A stretch of DNA of 64,000 nt from the NCBI GenBank assembly GCA_965262505.1, contig CBDHFM010000030.1, positions 2,356,001-2,420,000 of the forward strand, read 5' to 3'. Shown here one piece after another: positions 23,502-33,424 of this stretch (position 1 is the stretch's first letter; each line of letters begins with the position of its first letter). The notes below the pieces were generated by a model, which saw only the letters and a program-made list of their open reading frames with translations, made no database searches and had not been told where the DNA came from. The DNA is from JACPPO01 sp965262505 (lineage in GTDB: Bacteria > Acidobacteriota > Vicinamibacteria > Vicinamibacterales > UBA2999). The position numbers and the translations under genes are program-made.

Positions 23502-25127
23502 CTAGTTCGTACTCGCGGCATCCGAGAACATCGCCATGAACTGGTCGTGGGTCCCGACCTGACCGTGAATCCCCATGTGCCGCTCGGGATCGATCCTCAA
23601 CTTGCGGATGTTCTCACGAAGAGTTTTCATCCCCGGCGTCGGAACGGCCGGTGGCTGCGCGCCCGGCGCAGGCGGTGAGTAGAGATCCGCGTTCAGCAGG
23701 ATTCTCTCCCTTGGAAGATAGGTGATCAGCATGTCCTCGCTGTGATTTCCCTGTCTGAACGACGGATCCCCCAGCTCGTAGGCCATGTCCTGTACGTGAA
23801 TGATTTCCAGGATCTGCTCGCCATCGGTCACGACGTACTTGCCGGTTTCGCGTGACGCGCCGGACACCGTCTGAATCGGCGCGGGGCGCCTGCTGATCCA
23901 GTACATCGGGTTGTAGTGCGCCATCCGGTCCGGCTGCAACTCCCGAGGCGCCGGGTGGAACAGGATGTCGAGGTAATACTGTTTGTTCGACTCGTGCGTC
24001 ACGATCGTGGTGCCCTGCGAGAGATACGTGCGAAGGCCGCCCGCGTGATCGAAATGATGGTGGGTGTTGATCACGTACTGAATCGGCTTGTCCGGCACGA
24101 GCCTCGTGGCTTCCGCGATCACCGCCAGCGACCGATCCTCGTTCTGCGGCGCCTCGACGATGGCGACGTAATCCCTGAACTCCACGAGCAGGCTGTGATG
24201 CGACCCGCCCGCTATCCGCCAGATGCCGTCGGCGAGCAGCTCGCTCTCCGCGCGGGCCGGCGGCGCCACCGCCGTGCGTACCACCTCGGGCACCGGCATC
24301 ATGGCGACCGTCGCGTTCGGCCTTACGCTGGTGATGTCGTACTGGTAGTAGTTGTGCGCCGGGTTCAATCTGGGATCGGCCTGGTGCGTGTGGATCTGCA
24401 TGGGAAACATGACGCCATCGAAGTCCCTGTATCGCGTAAAGCGCATCTCGTAATCCATGTCGCCGTAGACAGGATTCGGAATCCAGGTGCCGACGAGTTC
24501 CACCAGATTTTCGTCGTTGATCGTCCCGTTGATTTTGTACTTGTCGAGAAAGGTGAAAGACACGATCGTCACCGTCCGGCCGAACTGCGAAACGCCGAAA
24601 TCCGACGCTCCGATGATGGGCAACTGGATCGCCGTGGCGTCAGAGGCGGCCAGTGCGGCTTTGAGGAATCCATGCGGCGTGATCGCGAGCTCGAGCTGCC
24701 GGAGTTCGTTGTAGGGAATGCCGTCGAGATAGGGGCGCGTGAGCGGCACCGGCGCGTTGTCGCGGACATCCCAGGCATACGCCCCGCTCACAACCGCGGT
24801 GACGCGCTGCTCTGCCATCGGCACCCTACCGAACGTGTTATAGCTGCCCTGCCGCCGCGCGTAGTCTTCGCGCGACCATCCGGCGTCATAGTCGATGGCA
24901 CGCGTGTAGTCGGCGACCTCATACTCCGGCCAGCCTCCGTTCACCGAGTACTGCTGCCCGATCCGGGCCAAGCGGCCGTCACCTGAATACTCGATGGTCC
25001 TCAGGTCCTCGCCGCCCATCACCTCGAGAGAGGCCAGCAGGGCCGCGCGCGCGTCGACCTCCTGCGTGGAGACGGTCCCGACCGAGAGCACGATTACCGC
25101 ACCGAGAACCAGTAGCCTTCGCACCAT
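23502..25127 (-). CDS. Secreted MBL-fold metallohydrolase (paralogue 1)
   Basis: 541 residues. Signal peptide VRRLLVLGAVIVLSVGTVS. The first 300 residues are a beta-rich region without a recognised domain; the second half is a metallo-beta-lactamase fold: YVINTHHHFDHAGGLRTYL (HxHxDH zinc site), TIVTHESNKQYY, and ILLNADLYSPPAPGAQPP with the bridging Asp. The last His-rich loop is MGIHGQVGTHDQF. Very similar in layout to the gene at 28184-29755. The true substrate is not evident; lactonase, beta-lactamase-like or cyclic amide hydrolase are all possible. GAGGAGGAG upstream of ATG is a strong ribosome site. Confidence 0.85.
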   Translation of the reverse strand: MVRRLLVLGAVIVLSVGTVSTQEVDARAALLASLEVMGGEDLRTIEYSGDGRLARIGQQYSVNGGWPEYEVADYTRAIDYDAGWSREDYARRQGSYNTFGRVPMAEQRVTAVVSGAYAWDVRDNAPVPLTRPYLDGIPYNELRQLELAITPHGFLKAALAASDATAIQLPIIGASDFGVSQFGRTVTIVSFTFLDKYKINGTINDENLVELVGTWIPNPVYGDMDYEMRFTRYRDFDGVMFPMQIHTHQADPRLNPAHNYYQYDITSVRPNATVAMMPVPEVVRTAVAPPARAESELLADGIWRIAGGSHHSLLVEFRDYVAIVEAPQNEDRSLAVIAEATRLVPDKPIQYVINTHHHFDHAGGLRTYLSQGTTIVTHESNKQYYLDILFHPAPRELQPDRMAHYNPMYWISRRPAPIQTVSGASRETGKYVVTDGEQILEIIHVQDMAYELGDPSFRQGNHSEDMLITYLPRERILLNADLYSPPAPGAQPPAVPTPGMKTLRENIRKLRIDPERHMGIHGQVGTHDQFMAMFSDAASTN

Positions 25128-25352
25128 ACGCTCCTCCTCATCACCAGACAGTCCTGCGGACAGCCCGCTTTCTAAACAGCAGGTGCAAGTCTAGATCGTC
25201 CGTCCGCAGGATTCACGTCGGATTCCCTGCGCCGTGCGTTCCCCACCAGCTTGGGGGCCGGCGGCAGCAAATGGAGGAAAAAGGACTCGATAAAAGCGTA
25301 GATCTTGCTTCATCCTCCCCGTTGGCTCTCTCGTTGTTCGTGTACACGCGTT

Positions 25353-26420
25353 ATGATGACTGCGATGAAACTCTTCACGACCGGCGCCATTCTGGTGGCG
25401 CTCGCCTGTTCAGCGCCGGCCCAGCAGGCGGCCGCCGGACAGGCGCCTTCCGGACCGAGCGCGTCGGACGTCGCCGCGCAGATCGGCGACCGGACGGTGA
25501 CGGTCGGAGAGCTGGACGAGCGGTGGCAGCAGGCGGAGCCGGCCGGTCACGCTCAGGCGATTCAGCAGATGTACGACGGCCGCAAGCAGGCGCTCGACGC
25601 GATGGTGGCCGAGATGCTGATTGGGCAGGCGGCGGCAGCCGCGAACATCGACCCGGAGGCGTTCACGAGCGCAGAAGTAACCCGCCGCACCAAGCCGGTG
25701 ACGGACGGACAGGTTCTCGCCTTCTTCCAGGCGAACCAGGCCGAGATGCAGGGGCGCGGCATGGACGTCATGGGTCCGGTCATCCGCCGGTATCTTGACG
25801 AGCAGGAGCGAACCGCCGCGTACGAGATGCTGGTGGCGGAGCTGCGCGAAGAGGGACCTCCGATCCGTCTGGTCCTCGATGCGCCACGGCATCAGGTTAA
25901 CGTGTCCCCTGACGATCCGGCGCAGGGCGACGATAGCGCCCCGGTGACGCTGGTTGAGTACTCCGACTTTCAGTGTCCGTTCTGCGCCCGCGTGATGCCG
26001 ACGCTCAAACGCGTGAAGGAGACCTACGGCGACCAGGTGCGGATTGTCTGGAAGGATTTCCCCTTGACGGCGATTCACCCGCAGGCCTTCGGGGCCGCCC
26101 AGGCCGGGCAATGCGCCCAGGAGCAGGGGAAGTTCTGGGAATACCACGACCGGCTGTTCGCCAACCAGCAGGCGCTCGAGCCGGATTCCCTCAAGACGCA
26201 CGCCGCCGCCGTCGGACTCGACGCCGCGGCATTCAGTGCGTGCCTTGACACCGCAAAGTACGCGGACCTCGTGCAGGCACAGATGGGCGTCGGCACGAGC
26301 CTCGGCGTCTCCTCAACACCCACCGTGTTCATCAACGGCCGGCTGGTGAGCGGCGCGCAGCCCTACGCTGTCTTCACGAAGATCATCGACGAAGAGCTGG
26401 AACGCGCGGCGAGCCCGTAG
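25353..26420 (+). CDS. SurA-N-like and DsbA-like thioredoxin fusion, exported
   Basis: 355 residues from ATG 25353 (ATG 25365 also possible; neither has a clear ribosome site). Signal peptide KLFTTGAILVALACSAPAQQ. Residues about 45-165 resemble the helical N-terminal part of SurA/PpiC chaperones (IGDRTVTVGELDERW, LDAMVAEMLIGQAA, VIRRYLDEQ). Residues 190-355 are a DsbA-type thioredoxin fold with CPFC (YSDFQCPFCARVMPTLK) and cis-Pro in STPTVFING. It could act as a periplasmic thiol oxidant or disulfide isomerase with chaperone activity. Single gene between two convergent/divergent neighbours. Confidence 0.85.
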   Translation: MMTAMKLFTTGAILVALACSAPAQQAAAGQAPSGPSASDVAAQIGDRTVTVGELDERWQQAEPAGHAQAIQQMYDGRKQALDAMVAEMLIGQAAAAANIDPEAFTSAEVTRRTKPVTDGQVLAFFQANQAEMQGRGMDVMGPVIRRYLDEQERTAAYEMLVAELREEGPPIRLVLDAPRHQVNVSPDDPAQGDDSAPVTLVEYSDFQCPFCARVMPTLKRVKETYGDQVRIVWKDFPLTAIHPQAFGAAQAGQCAQEQGKFWEYHDRLFANQQALEPDSLKTHAAAVGLDAAAFSACLDTAKYADLVQAQMGVGTSLGVSSTPTVFINGRLVSGAQPYAVFTKIIDEELERAASP

Positions 26421-26444
26421 CTCGAAGTCAGAGGCCAGCGGCTC

Positions 26445-28133
26445 CTACGAAGGATAGCGGCCAAGGAAACGGTCTTCGGCCTCGCGGTCGCCAATCAGAA
26501 TCAGCTCTCCGCCTTCGGGCAACGCTATCGACGCATCGACCTGGAACGTCGCATGCTGGCCCGCGCGCACCGCGAGCACGGTGCACCCCGTTTCCTGGCG
26601 CAGATTACTGTTCGCCAGCGTGCGACCGACGAGCGCCCGCGGCACTGGCACGGTGAACACGTCCAGCCCGTCGGCGACAAACAGCATGCGGTGTCCCCGG
26701 AGCATGTTGAAAATGACATTGGCGCCCATCGACGCGTACGAGAAGACGTAGTCCGCGCCCGCACGGTGCAGCGTGGTGGCGTTACGTTCGAGTGTCGAAC
26801 GGCTCAGAATCAGCATGTCGGGCCGCAGGCGCCGGCAGTAGAGCGTGAGGTAGACGTTGACGGCATCGTCGTGTGTCGTGACGAGCACACTGGTCGCATC
26901 CTTGATGCCGGCGTCGTTCAGCACGTCGAGGTCTGCGGCATCGCCGACAACGGTCCTTGCTGCGTCAAGCGAGCGTCCTGGAATCTTTTCCACAATGCGA
27001 TAGTCCACGCCGCGCTCCGCCAGCGCACTGGCAGCAGTCCGGCCAACCCGGCCGCCGCCGATGATAATCGCCGACATTTTTTCGGTGCCTGGCACCGCGA
27101 ACTCGGCATCGTACGCGGCAAGCTGTTCACGCGTCCCCGCGAGCATCAAAAGAGTGTCTGGCGTCACTGGGGTGTCCGGCCGGCCATGCGTGAAGTGCCC
27201 GCGCTGCCACAAACCGGCGATGTTGAGCTGGAATCGTCTACGCAGGCCAGTCTCCTGCAACGTGTGCCCGACGAGCCGCGTGCCCGCCGCGGCCGCCTCG
27301 GCGATGGCAAGCTGATCGAGCTGGCCGATCACGTGGCTGCGGCCGTCGCGACCGAACACGCGGCGGGCCATGGCGTTGCCAAGAAGCCTGGCAAGCTGCA
27401 CGACGCGCTGGCAACCGGCCAACTCGAGGATGTCCACCGACGCGGCCGACGAGGCCAGGGCTACGATCGGCACACTGCGCGATTGCTCGCGAATCGTGGC
27501 GGCGATGCTGGTGTTGAGCGGATCGGACTGCGTGGCCACGACGAGTGCGGCGTGGTCCACGCGCGCACAGGCGTACGTGTCCGGGTCGTCAAGATCTCCG
27601 ACCAGCACCGGCACACCCTCGGCATCGAGGGCCAGCGCTTTCTCGAGGTCCGGCACGATCAGCGCAAAAGGAATTCGAAACTGCTGTAGCCGCTGGATCA
27701 GCGTCTGATCCACCGGCTCGTGGTTCGTGAGCAGCACGTGCCCGCTGGTCGACGAGGGGAGCCGGCGAGGCGCCCGAGCCGCATCGCGCGCCTCGAGCCA
27801 CGGCGCATAGAAGAACTGGATGAACGTAAACGGCAGGATGATAAGCATGAACGCGGTGCCTGTCACGACGACAAGCACCGAGAACATCCGCCCCAGGTCT
27901 GAACTGAACGTGACGTCGCCAAAGCCCAGCGTGGACATGGCCACGATGGTCCAGTAGACGCCGGTCACCCAGCTGTGCACCTGACCCTCCCGTGCCATGA
28001 GCAGGTGGAATATCCCGCTGAACACGACGACGATAACGGCGAGGGCGCCGACGAGGCCCAGCAACACGCGCAGATTGGCACGGTGCTGTCCCCTGGCCAG
28101 ATGAGACGAGATGAGAGCGGCGATGAGCTTCAC
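26445..28133 (-). CDS. Potassium channel with two RCK (TrkA-type) domains
   Basis: 562 residues. Helix at about 25-50, pore loop with selectivity filter TLGFGD near residue 95, second helix 105-130: a two-TM K+ channel. Two cytoplasmic RCK units follow. The first (HVLLTNHEPVDQTLIQRL) has lost the GxGxxG nucleotide motif, the second keeps it (AIIIGGGRVGRTAASAL) and both have TrkA-C-like ends. Such channels gate by nucleotide or divalent cation binding. Sole gene on its strand between DsbA-like and MBL genes. Assigned with high confidence. Confidence 0.92.
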   Translation of the reverse strand: MKLIAALISSHLARGQHRANLRVLLGLVGALAVIVVVFSGIFHLLMAREGQVHSWVTGVYWTIVAMSTLGFGDVTFSSDLGRMFSVLVVVTGTAFMLIILPFTFIQFFYAPWLEARDAARAPRRLPSSTSGHVLLTNHEPVDQTLIQRLQQFRIPFALIVPDLEKALALDAEGVPVLVGDLDDPDTYACARVDHAALVVATQSDPLNTSIAATIREQSRSVPIVALASSAASVDILELAGCQRVVQLARLLGNAMARRVFGRDGRSHVIGQLDQLAIAEAAAAGTRLVGHTLQETGLRRRFQLNIAGLWQRGHFTHGRPDTPVTPDTLLMLAGTREQLAAYDAEFAVPGTEKMSAIIIGGGRVGRTAASALAERGVDYRIVEKIPGRSLDAARTVVGDAADLDVLNDAGIKDATSVLVTTHDDAVNVYLTLYCRRLRPDMLILSRSTLERNATTLHRAGADYVFSYASMGANVIFNMLRGHRMLFVADGLDVFTVPVPRALVGRTLANSNLRQETGCTVLAVRAGQHATFQVDASIALPEGGELILIGDREAEDRFLGRYPS

Positions 28134-28183
28134 AGGTTCTTCGTGAATCGTCGGCGAAGCACGATCCGTCCTATGGCCCCGTC

Positions 28184-29755
28184 CTACTCGGTCTCACCGA
28201 CGAACCTCAGGAAATCGCCCCAGAGCGTAACCCGCCCGTGCAGGGGCGCGATCGTGGTGACGTCCAGCGCGTGCGCCTTTACGTTGTCGTAGAGGTTCGC
28301 GGCAGCCGCGGGAGGCGTCGCCGGCGGCTGCGCGCCGGGAGCGGGCGGCGTGAACACGTCCGCCTCGATCAGAATCTTCTCCGTCGGCAGATACGCCATG
28401 AGCATGCCTTCCGCGTGAGGACTGCCCTGCACGTAGTAGACATCGAGGTTCCGGGTCCCATCGCTGATAGTGTGCTTCATATCGACCGCCTCGAGCTGGT
28501 ACCCTTCGGCGAGTTCCGTCGGCGGATAGAGCGACAACCGGTCGGGGTCGAGCGTCCGCGGCGCGTAGCTCAGCACCTCCTGTTTGTAGAAATTTCTGTT
28601 GCTCTCATGCGTCACGACGGTGGCGCCCTCGTGAAACATCGTGCGCACGCCGCCCAGGTGGTCGAAATGGTGGTGCGAGTTCACGACGTAACGAATTGGC
28701 TTGTTCGGGATCAGCTCGTACACCGCGTCGATGACGGCGAGCACCCGCCGCTCGTCCTGCGGCGCTTCGACAACCGCCACGAAATCCCGGAACTCGACTG
28801 CCACGCTGTGGTGGGAGCCGCCCGCAAGATAGTAGACGCCTTCGGCCAGCTTCGTTGATTCCACCCGAGGCGCGGGAACCACTGCGGTGCGCACCGCGTC
28901 CGGCACCGTGAGGGCCGCACCGCAATCGTTCACCCGGATATCGTCCACCGTGAACGTCAGCGAATTGTGCCCGCCGTTGTAGTTGGGCGGCTGCGTCTCG
29001 TCATCCCAGTCGGTATGGTGATGGAAGTCGCCCGGAAACTTCACGCCGTCGACATCCCGCCACTGGGAGTACTCCCCTTCCTGATTCATGTCGCCACGGA
29101 CAGGATTCGCCACCAGCGTCTGCACTCGCTCGACGAGGTTCTCTTCGTTGATCGTCCCGTTCACCCGATACTTCCCGAGCGCGACGAACGAAATGATGTT
29201 CAGTTTTCGCTGCACGGTTGAGGACAGCCCACCCATCGCCCCGCTCTCATAGCGCGTGATCAGCACCGGGTTCGCGCCTGGCGCCATGGCGGCCTTCAGA
29301 AACCCGTGCGGGTTGAGCCAGATATCGAGTTGTCGCAACTCAGCGGCCGCCGACGCCGGCGCCGGCGTCGTGCCCTGAAGATTCCACGCGAACCTGTCCG
29401 CGACAAGCTCCACTTGCCGCTGGTCGCCCTGGAAGGGCCTCCCGCCGCCGAGGGCCGGATAGCTGCCCCGCCGAATCACGCTCTCAACGCGCGAGGACTT
29501 CGCGTCGAAGTTGATCGTCCGGGTGTAACTGGCTAGTTCCAGCCTCCTCCAGTCGTCCCGGATGTCGTAGTTCTGGCCCACGAGCCCTACGTAGCCGCTT
29601 CCGGTGTAGGTCAGGCATTGCACGTTGTCCGTCCCGAGAGCGTCGGCCGCGGCCCGCAGCACAGTCTGGGCCGTCTGAGCCTGAGCCGCCGCAGGGGCCG
29701 CCATCATCGTCAGCAGAAGCAACAGTCCCGAAAGAGCCGTTATCTGTCTTGCCAT
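28184..29755 (-). CDS. Secreted MBL-fold metallohydrolase (paralogue 2)
   Basis: 523 residues with signal peptide ITALSGLLLLLTMMAAPAAAQ. Layout as in the protein at 23502-25127: long beta-rich N-terminal half and MBL fold at the C-terminus (YVVNSHHHFDHLGGVRTMF zinc site, TVVTHESNRNFY, KILIEADVFTPPAPGAQPPA, PLHGRVTLWGDFL). The two share motifs across the whole length, so they are old paralogues separated by two unrelated genes. Good ribosome site (GGAGG) before the ATG at 29755. It ends 50 bp before the K+ channel start and may be cotranscribed with it and the cyclase gene upstream. Substrate unknown. Confidence 0.85.
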   Translation of the reverse strand: MARQITALSGLLLLLTMMAAPAAAQAQTAQTVLRAAADALGTDNVQCLTYTGSGYVGLVGQNYDIRDDWRRLELASYTRTINFDAKSSRVESVIRRGSYPALGGGRPFQGDQRQVELVADRFAWNLQGTTPAPASAAAELRQLDIWLNPHGFLKAAMAPGANPVLITRYESGAMGGLSSTVQRKLNIISFVALGKYRVNGTINEENLVERVQTLVANPVRGDMNQEGEYSQWRDVDGVKFPGDFHHHTDWDDETQPPNYNGGHNSLTFTVDDIRVNDCGAALTVPDAVRTAVVPAPRVESTKLAEGVYYLAGGSHHSVAVEFRDFVAVVEAPQDERRVLAVIDAVYELIPNKPIRYVVNSHHHFDHLGGVRTMFHEGATVVTHESNRNFYKQEVLSYAPRTLDPDRLSLYPPTELAEGYQLEAVDMKHTISDGTRNLDVYYVQGSPHAEGMLMAYLPTEKILIEADVFTPPAPGAQPPATPPAAAANLYDNVKAHALDVTTIAPLHGRVTLWGDFLRFVGETE

Positions 29756-29772
29756 AGAGCCTCCAGAGCGTC

Positions 29773-30810
29773 TTAGAAAATCGCGAGCGGATTGAGCGGC
29801 GACCCTGTGCCGCCTTCAACCGGCAGCGGCGCGAACGTGATCAAGAATTCGTAGCGGTTGAGTTCCCTCGCTGTGGTGACGGCCTGTTCGAGGTCGAGGC
29901 ACTCCACGATATTGATCCCCATCCAGTTGAGCGCCGCGACATGGATGGGATTGCGCATCCCCTCCCAGCCCGGTCTCGGATTCCAGTCGATATTGAAGTC
30001 GTGGCCGAGAAAGGCCGGCATCCGCTCGTATATCCACGGAATCGTGTCGGCATAGTACCCGGCCACCTGGTCCCTCCACGGCCCCTCGGCGGCGCGCCGC
30101 TTCCAACGGCCGATGTAGAGGAGCACGACATCCCCCGGGCCTGCCTTCACACCTGACATCTCCTCCCACGCTTCGAGATCCGCGCGCGTGATCGGCACGG
30201 TAGGATCAACCCACTCGACGCCTTTCAGCTGCGCGATGTCGTACAGGACCGCGCGCGTGGCGATACCGTCCCTCCAGTTCATGATGCTGCCCTGCTTGCA
30301 GCCGTCCTCAGGGGTCAAATTGCCCTCGACCGGAACGCCGTTGTACATCTGGCCGTTTTCGAAGAAGTGGCACCAGGTGTCCATGTGCGCCACCGTGAGC
30401 CCGTGGTAGCTGACCTGGTAGGTGTCGGCCGTGCCGCCCTCGGTGATTCTGTTGGTGGTGCGGCGGAACAGGCCGTTCTCGTTCACGTCGGCCGCGGCGA
30501 CCTGCGGCACCGGCGGCGCCAGCGACACGACGATCCCGCTCCTGACCAGGCTGGTGGCGCTCAGGACCTTCTCCGGGGTGATGAGGTTCGAGGCGCCCTT
30601 GTTGTCCCCGGTCCCCCACTTGCCCCACGTCTTGAAGTCCTGCCTCCACTCCTCATACTGGGCTCGGAGCTCCGCGGTGTCCGCGGGAGCCACGGGAGCA
30701 GGTGCCGGCGCGGCTCCAGCCTGACCTTGCGCCTGCAGCTGGACTCCGCCCGCCGTTCCGGCAAGAACGAACCCAATACACACGGCGATCGGCCTCAGAC
30801 AGCGTCCCAT
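29773..30810 (-). CDS. Exported cyclase-family (kynurenine formamidase-like) hydrolase
   Basis: 345 residues from ATG 30810, with GGAGG five bases upstream, giving signal peptide CLRPIAVCIGFVLAGTAGG. The fold is the swivelling-hydrolase 'cyclase' family: SLAPPVP..., a metal site in VAHMDTWCHFFENGQMYNG (family HxGTHxDxxxH; here the first part is AHMDTWCH), then GVVLLYIGRW-like and EWGINIVECLDLEQA segments. Usual substrates are N-formylkynurenine, isatin and related cyclic amides. 17 bp upstream of the MBL paralogue 2 start, same strand, so likely an operon. Function in amide hydrolysis fits the neighbouring amidohydrolases. Confidence 0.85.
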   Translation of the reverse strand: MGRCLRPIAVCIGFVLAGTAGGVQLQAQGQAGAAPAPAPVAPADTAELRAQYEEWRQDFKTWGKWGTGDNKGASNLITPEKVLSATSLVRSGIVVSLAPPVPQVAAADVNENGLFRRTTNRITEGGTADTYQVSYHGLTVAHMDTWCHFFENGQMYNGVPVEGNLTPEDGCKQGSIMNWRDGIATRAVLYDIAQLKGVEWVDPTVPITRADLEAWEEMSGVKAGPGDVVLLYIGRWKRRAAEGPWRDQVAGYYADTIPWIYERMPAFLGHDFNIDWNPRPGWEGMRNPIHVAALNWMGINIVECLDLEQAVTTARELNRYEFLITFAPLPVEGGTGSPLNPLAIF

Positions 30811-31001
30811 AACGTCCTCCATTCAGAATTCGTGTCAGATTCTACCGGCGGTTGGCTCAAAAATCCTCACTTTCGGCCACCCGCGTCCGCCCGCGAGGAC
30901 CGCTTGCCCGGGGAGAGGCGTGGTGGTACCGTTTTCGCCGCTACCGGTTCCCCTCCGGCGAACGCTTTAGTCTGCGGCCACAGGTCAATGTGAGGTGAGA
31001 G

Positions 31002-32309
31002 ATGATTCGGAATTCAATACGTCTGGGGACCGTCGCTCTTCCTGTCCTGCTGGCGATGGCCGGGGCGGCGTGTCAGGGCCCGCCTGAGGTGGCTCAGGGC
31101 CCCCCCGTCACTGCGCTGACCGGCGTCCGCATTATCGACGGGACCGGAGAGGAGCCGGTCGAGAACGGCACCATCCTCATCAGCGAGGGGCGTATCACGG
31201 CGGCCGGAGCCGGGGTGCAGGTGCCTGCCGGGGCGGCCACCGTGAACCTGGCTGGCAAGACGGTCATGCCCGGCATCGTCAACGCCCACGGGCACGTCCA
31301 GCACCACACCGAAACCATGCCGGTGCGTGACGACCTTGTCCGGCGGCTTCAGATGTACGCCAACTACGGTGTGACGACGGTGGTGAGCCTGGGGCAGCAG
31401 GAGAACGACTTGGCTGGAGTCGTCACACTGCGTGACGAGCAAGACCAGATCGATCTCGACCGCGCGCGCGTCTATACCTCCGGCCCGAGCACCCGGGGCC
31501 ACCAGACGCCAGACGAGGCGCGCCAAGCCGTGAACCAGCTTGCCGACCGTGGCGTGGACCGCATCAAGTTCCACATGCAGGGCGGCGAAAATGCGATGTC
31601 CGGCGAGACAGTGGCCGGCCTCATCGACCAGGCACATGTGCGCGGCCTGCTGGCGTCGTCGCACATCTTTACGCTGGCGGAGGCGAAGCTGGTAGTAGAC
31701 GGCGGCATTGACGTGGTGGCCCACAGCGTACGCGACCAGGACGTGGACGAGGCGCTCATCACCGCGATGAAGAGCCGGAACATGGGCTACGTGCCGACGC
31801 TTACGCGCGAGCTGTCGGTGTTTACCTACGAGACGACGCCGGCGTTCTTCCAGGAACCGTTCTTCCAGCGCGGTATGTCGCTGTACGGCGACGAGGTGAC
31901 GATGCTGAGTGACGAGGGGTACCAGCAGAAAGTCCGCGCCAACGAGGGGGCGCAGGCGATCAAGGCGGCGCTCGCGCAGGCCAGTCGCAACCTCAAGATC
32001 CTGTCCGATGCCGGCGTCCCGATTGCCCTGGGTACCGACTCGGGCGCGGGGGGAGGGCGCTGGCAGGGCTACTTCGAACACGTCGAGATGGAGATGATGG
32101 TTGAAGCAGGCATGACGCCGATGCAGGTGCTCGTGGCGGCCACGGGCGCTGCCGCCGCGGTGTCGAATCTGGATCAGGTCGGCACGATCGCGCCGGGCAA
32201 GGCGGCCGACTTGCTGGTCCTCAACGCCAACCCGCTGGCCGATATCCGAAACACGCGGCAGATCGACTCGGTGTGGATCGCGGGCCGCCAACTGACGAAC
32301 CCGAACTAA
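31002..32309 (+). CDS. Lipoprotein amidohydrolase (paralogue 1)
   Basis: 435 residues. Lipoprotein signal ending AGAACQG, so tethered to a membrane. Amidohydrolase barrel with metal site NAHGHVQHH, later VDRIKFHMQGGENAM, GLLASSHIFTL and VVAHSVRDQ (metal His), LGTDSGAGG (Asp), and C-terminal GKAADLLVLNANPLADI. This pattern is typical of prolidase/imidazolonepropionase-like amidohydrolases. Closely parallels the protein at 34428-35738. GTGAGGTGAGAG precedes the ATG. Followed after 11 bp by an MBL-fold gene, so probably one transcript. Substrate, probably a small cyclic amide or dipeptide, is unknown. Confidence 0.9.
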   Translation: MIRNSIRLGTVALPVLLAMAGAACQGPPEVAQGPPVTALTGVRIIDGTGEEPVENGTILISEGRITAAGAGVQVPAGAATVNLAGKTVMPGIVNAHGHVQHHTETMPVRDDLVRRLQMYANYGVTTVVSLGQQENDLAGVVTLRDEQDQIDLDRARVYTSGPSTRGHQTPDEARQAVNQLADRGVDRIKFHMQGGENAMSGETVAGLIDQAHVRGLLASSHIFTLAEAKLVVDGGIDVVAHSVRDQDVDEALITAMKSRNMGYVPTLTRELSVFTYETTPAFFQEPFFQRGMSLYGDEVTMLSDEGYQQKVRANEGAQAIKAALAQASRNLKILSDAGVPIALGTDSGAGGGRWQGYFEHVEMEMMVEAGMTPMQVLVAATGAAAAVSNLDQVGTIAPGKAADLLVLNANPLADIRNTRQIDSVWIAGRQLTNPN

Positions 32310-32320
32310 GGAGAAAAGAC

Positions 32321-33424
32321 GTGCGCGCAACATTTGTGATCACGCTCGTGAGTTTCGTACTGGGCACTGGACTGTTGTCGGCGCAGACGCGCCAGACGCT
32401 CGACGTCTACGTCGTTGATGTGGAGGGTGGTAACGCCACGCTCTTCGTCACGCCCGCGGGCGAATCCGTGCTCATTGACGCCGGTAATGGCGGAGCGAAC
32501 GCGGCACGCGATGCCGGACGGATTCTCGAGGCCGCCAAGGCTGCGGGGCTGACCCAGATCGACCACCACATCACGACACACTGGCATGGCGATCATTTCG
32601 GCGGCCTCGCCGAGCTCGCCGGACTGATCCCGATCAGGGCCTATTACGACCGTGGCCCGACCGTGCAGCCGCAGGCGGCATCGACCGAGTTCCTCGACAA
32701 TGTTTATCCAACGCTCGTGGCGCAGGCGGAGCGGACCATCGTCGAAGCCGGCGACAGCATTCCGGTCGCCGGGCTGGAGTGGCGCATCGTCACATCGGGA
32801 GGCGAGGTGATCCAGTCGGACCTGCCGGGCGGGGGCGCACAAAACTCCCTGTGTGCATCCTTCGAGTCCAAGGGTCCCGATGCCACTGAGAACGCCCAGT
32901 CGGTCGCCAGTCACATCACGTTCGGCGATTTCACGGCCGTACACCCCGGTGATATCACCTGGGATCTGGAGGGAGAACTGATGTGCCCCGTGAACCATCT
33001 GGGCACGGTGGACGTCCTGTTCGTCGGACATCACGGGCAGCCGACGTCGAATTCGGAGGCGCTCGTCCATGCCCTCATGCCGCGGGTCTCGATCATCAAC
33101 AACGGATCCCGCAAGGGGGGCCAGCCCGATGCGATGAGGATCATCCTGAATTCGCCGGGGCTCGAGGACGTCTGGCAGTCGCACTTCTCGATCCTCAGCG
33201 GTCAGGAGTACACGGTCCTCGGCATGTTCATCGCGAACCTGTTCGACGAGCAGCCGGAGAGCGTGCCCGTCGGCCCACTGACGCCCCCCCGCGATCAGTG
33301 GCCTGACGCACCCGTTCACAACGGAGAGGCGCACTGGTTCAAGGTGAGTGCGCAGCAGGACGGCACGTTCAGCGTCACCAACCCTCGGAACGATCTTACG
33401 AAGACGTATCGAGCCGGCAACTAG
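32321..33424 (+). CDS. Secreted MBL-fold hydrolase (ComEC-like domain)
   Basis: 367 residues from a GTG (32321) with AAGGAG upstream; signal peptide TFVITLVSFVLGTGLLS. The zinc site ITTHWHGDHFGG and early LDVYVVDVEGGNATLFVTPAGESVLIDAG match the ComEC/Rec2 C-terminal type of MBL fold, frequent in secreted acidobacterial proteins. A 25-residue Thr/Ser region precedes the C-terminal tail. Second gene after amidohydrolase paralogue 1. Its stop codon TAG (33422-33424) lies inside the terminal repeat of palindromic element copy 2, so the last codons may have been fixed by insertion. Confidence 0.85.
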   Translation: MRATFVITLVSFVLGTGLLSAQTRQTLDVYVVDVEGGNATLFVTPAGESVLIDAGNGGANAARDAGRILEAAKAAGLTQIDHHITTHWHGDHFGGLAELAGLIPIRAYYDRGPTVQPQAASTEFLDNVYPTLVAQAERTIVEAGDSIPVAGLEWRIVTSGGEVIQSDLPGGGAQNSLCASFESKGPDATENAQSVASHITFGDFTAVHPGDITWDLEGELMCPVNHLGTVDVLFVGHHGQPTSNSEALVHALMPRVSIINNGSRKGGQPDAMRIILNSPGLEDVWQSHFSILSGQEYTVLGMFIANLFDEQPESVPVGPLTPPRDQWPDAPVHNGEAHWFKVSAQQDGTFSVTNPRNDLTKTYRAGN

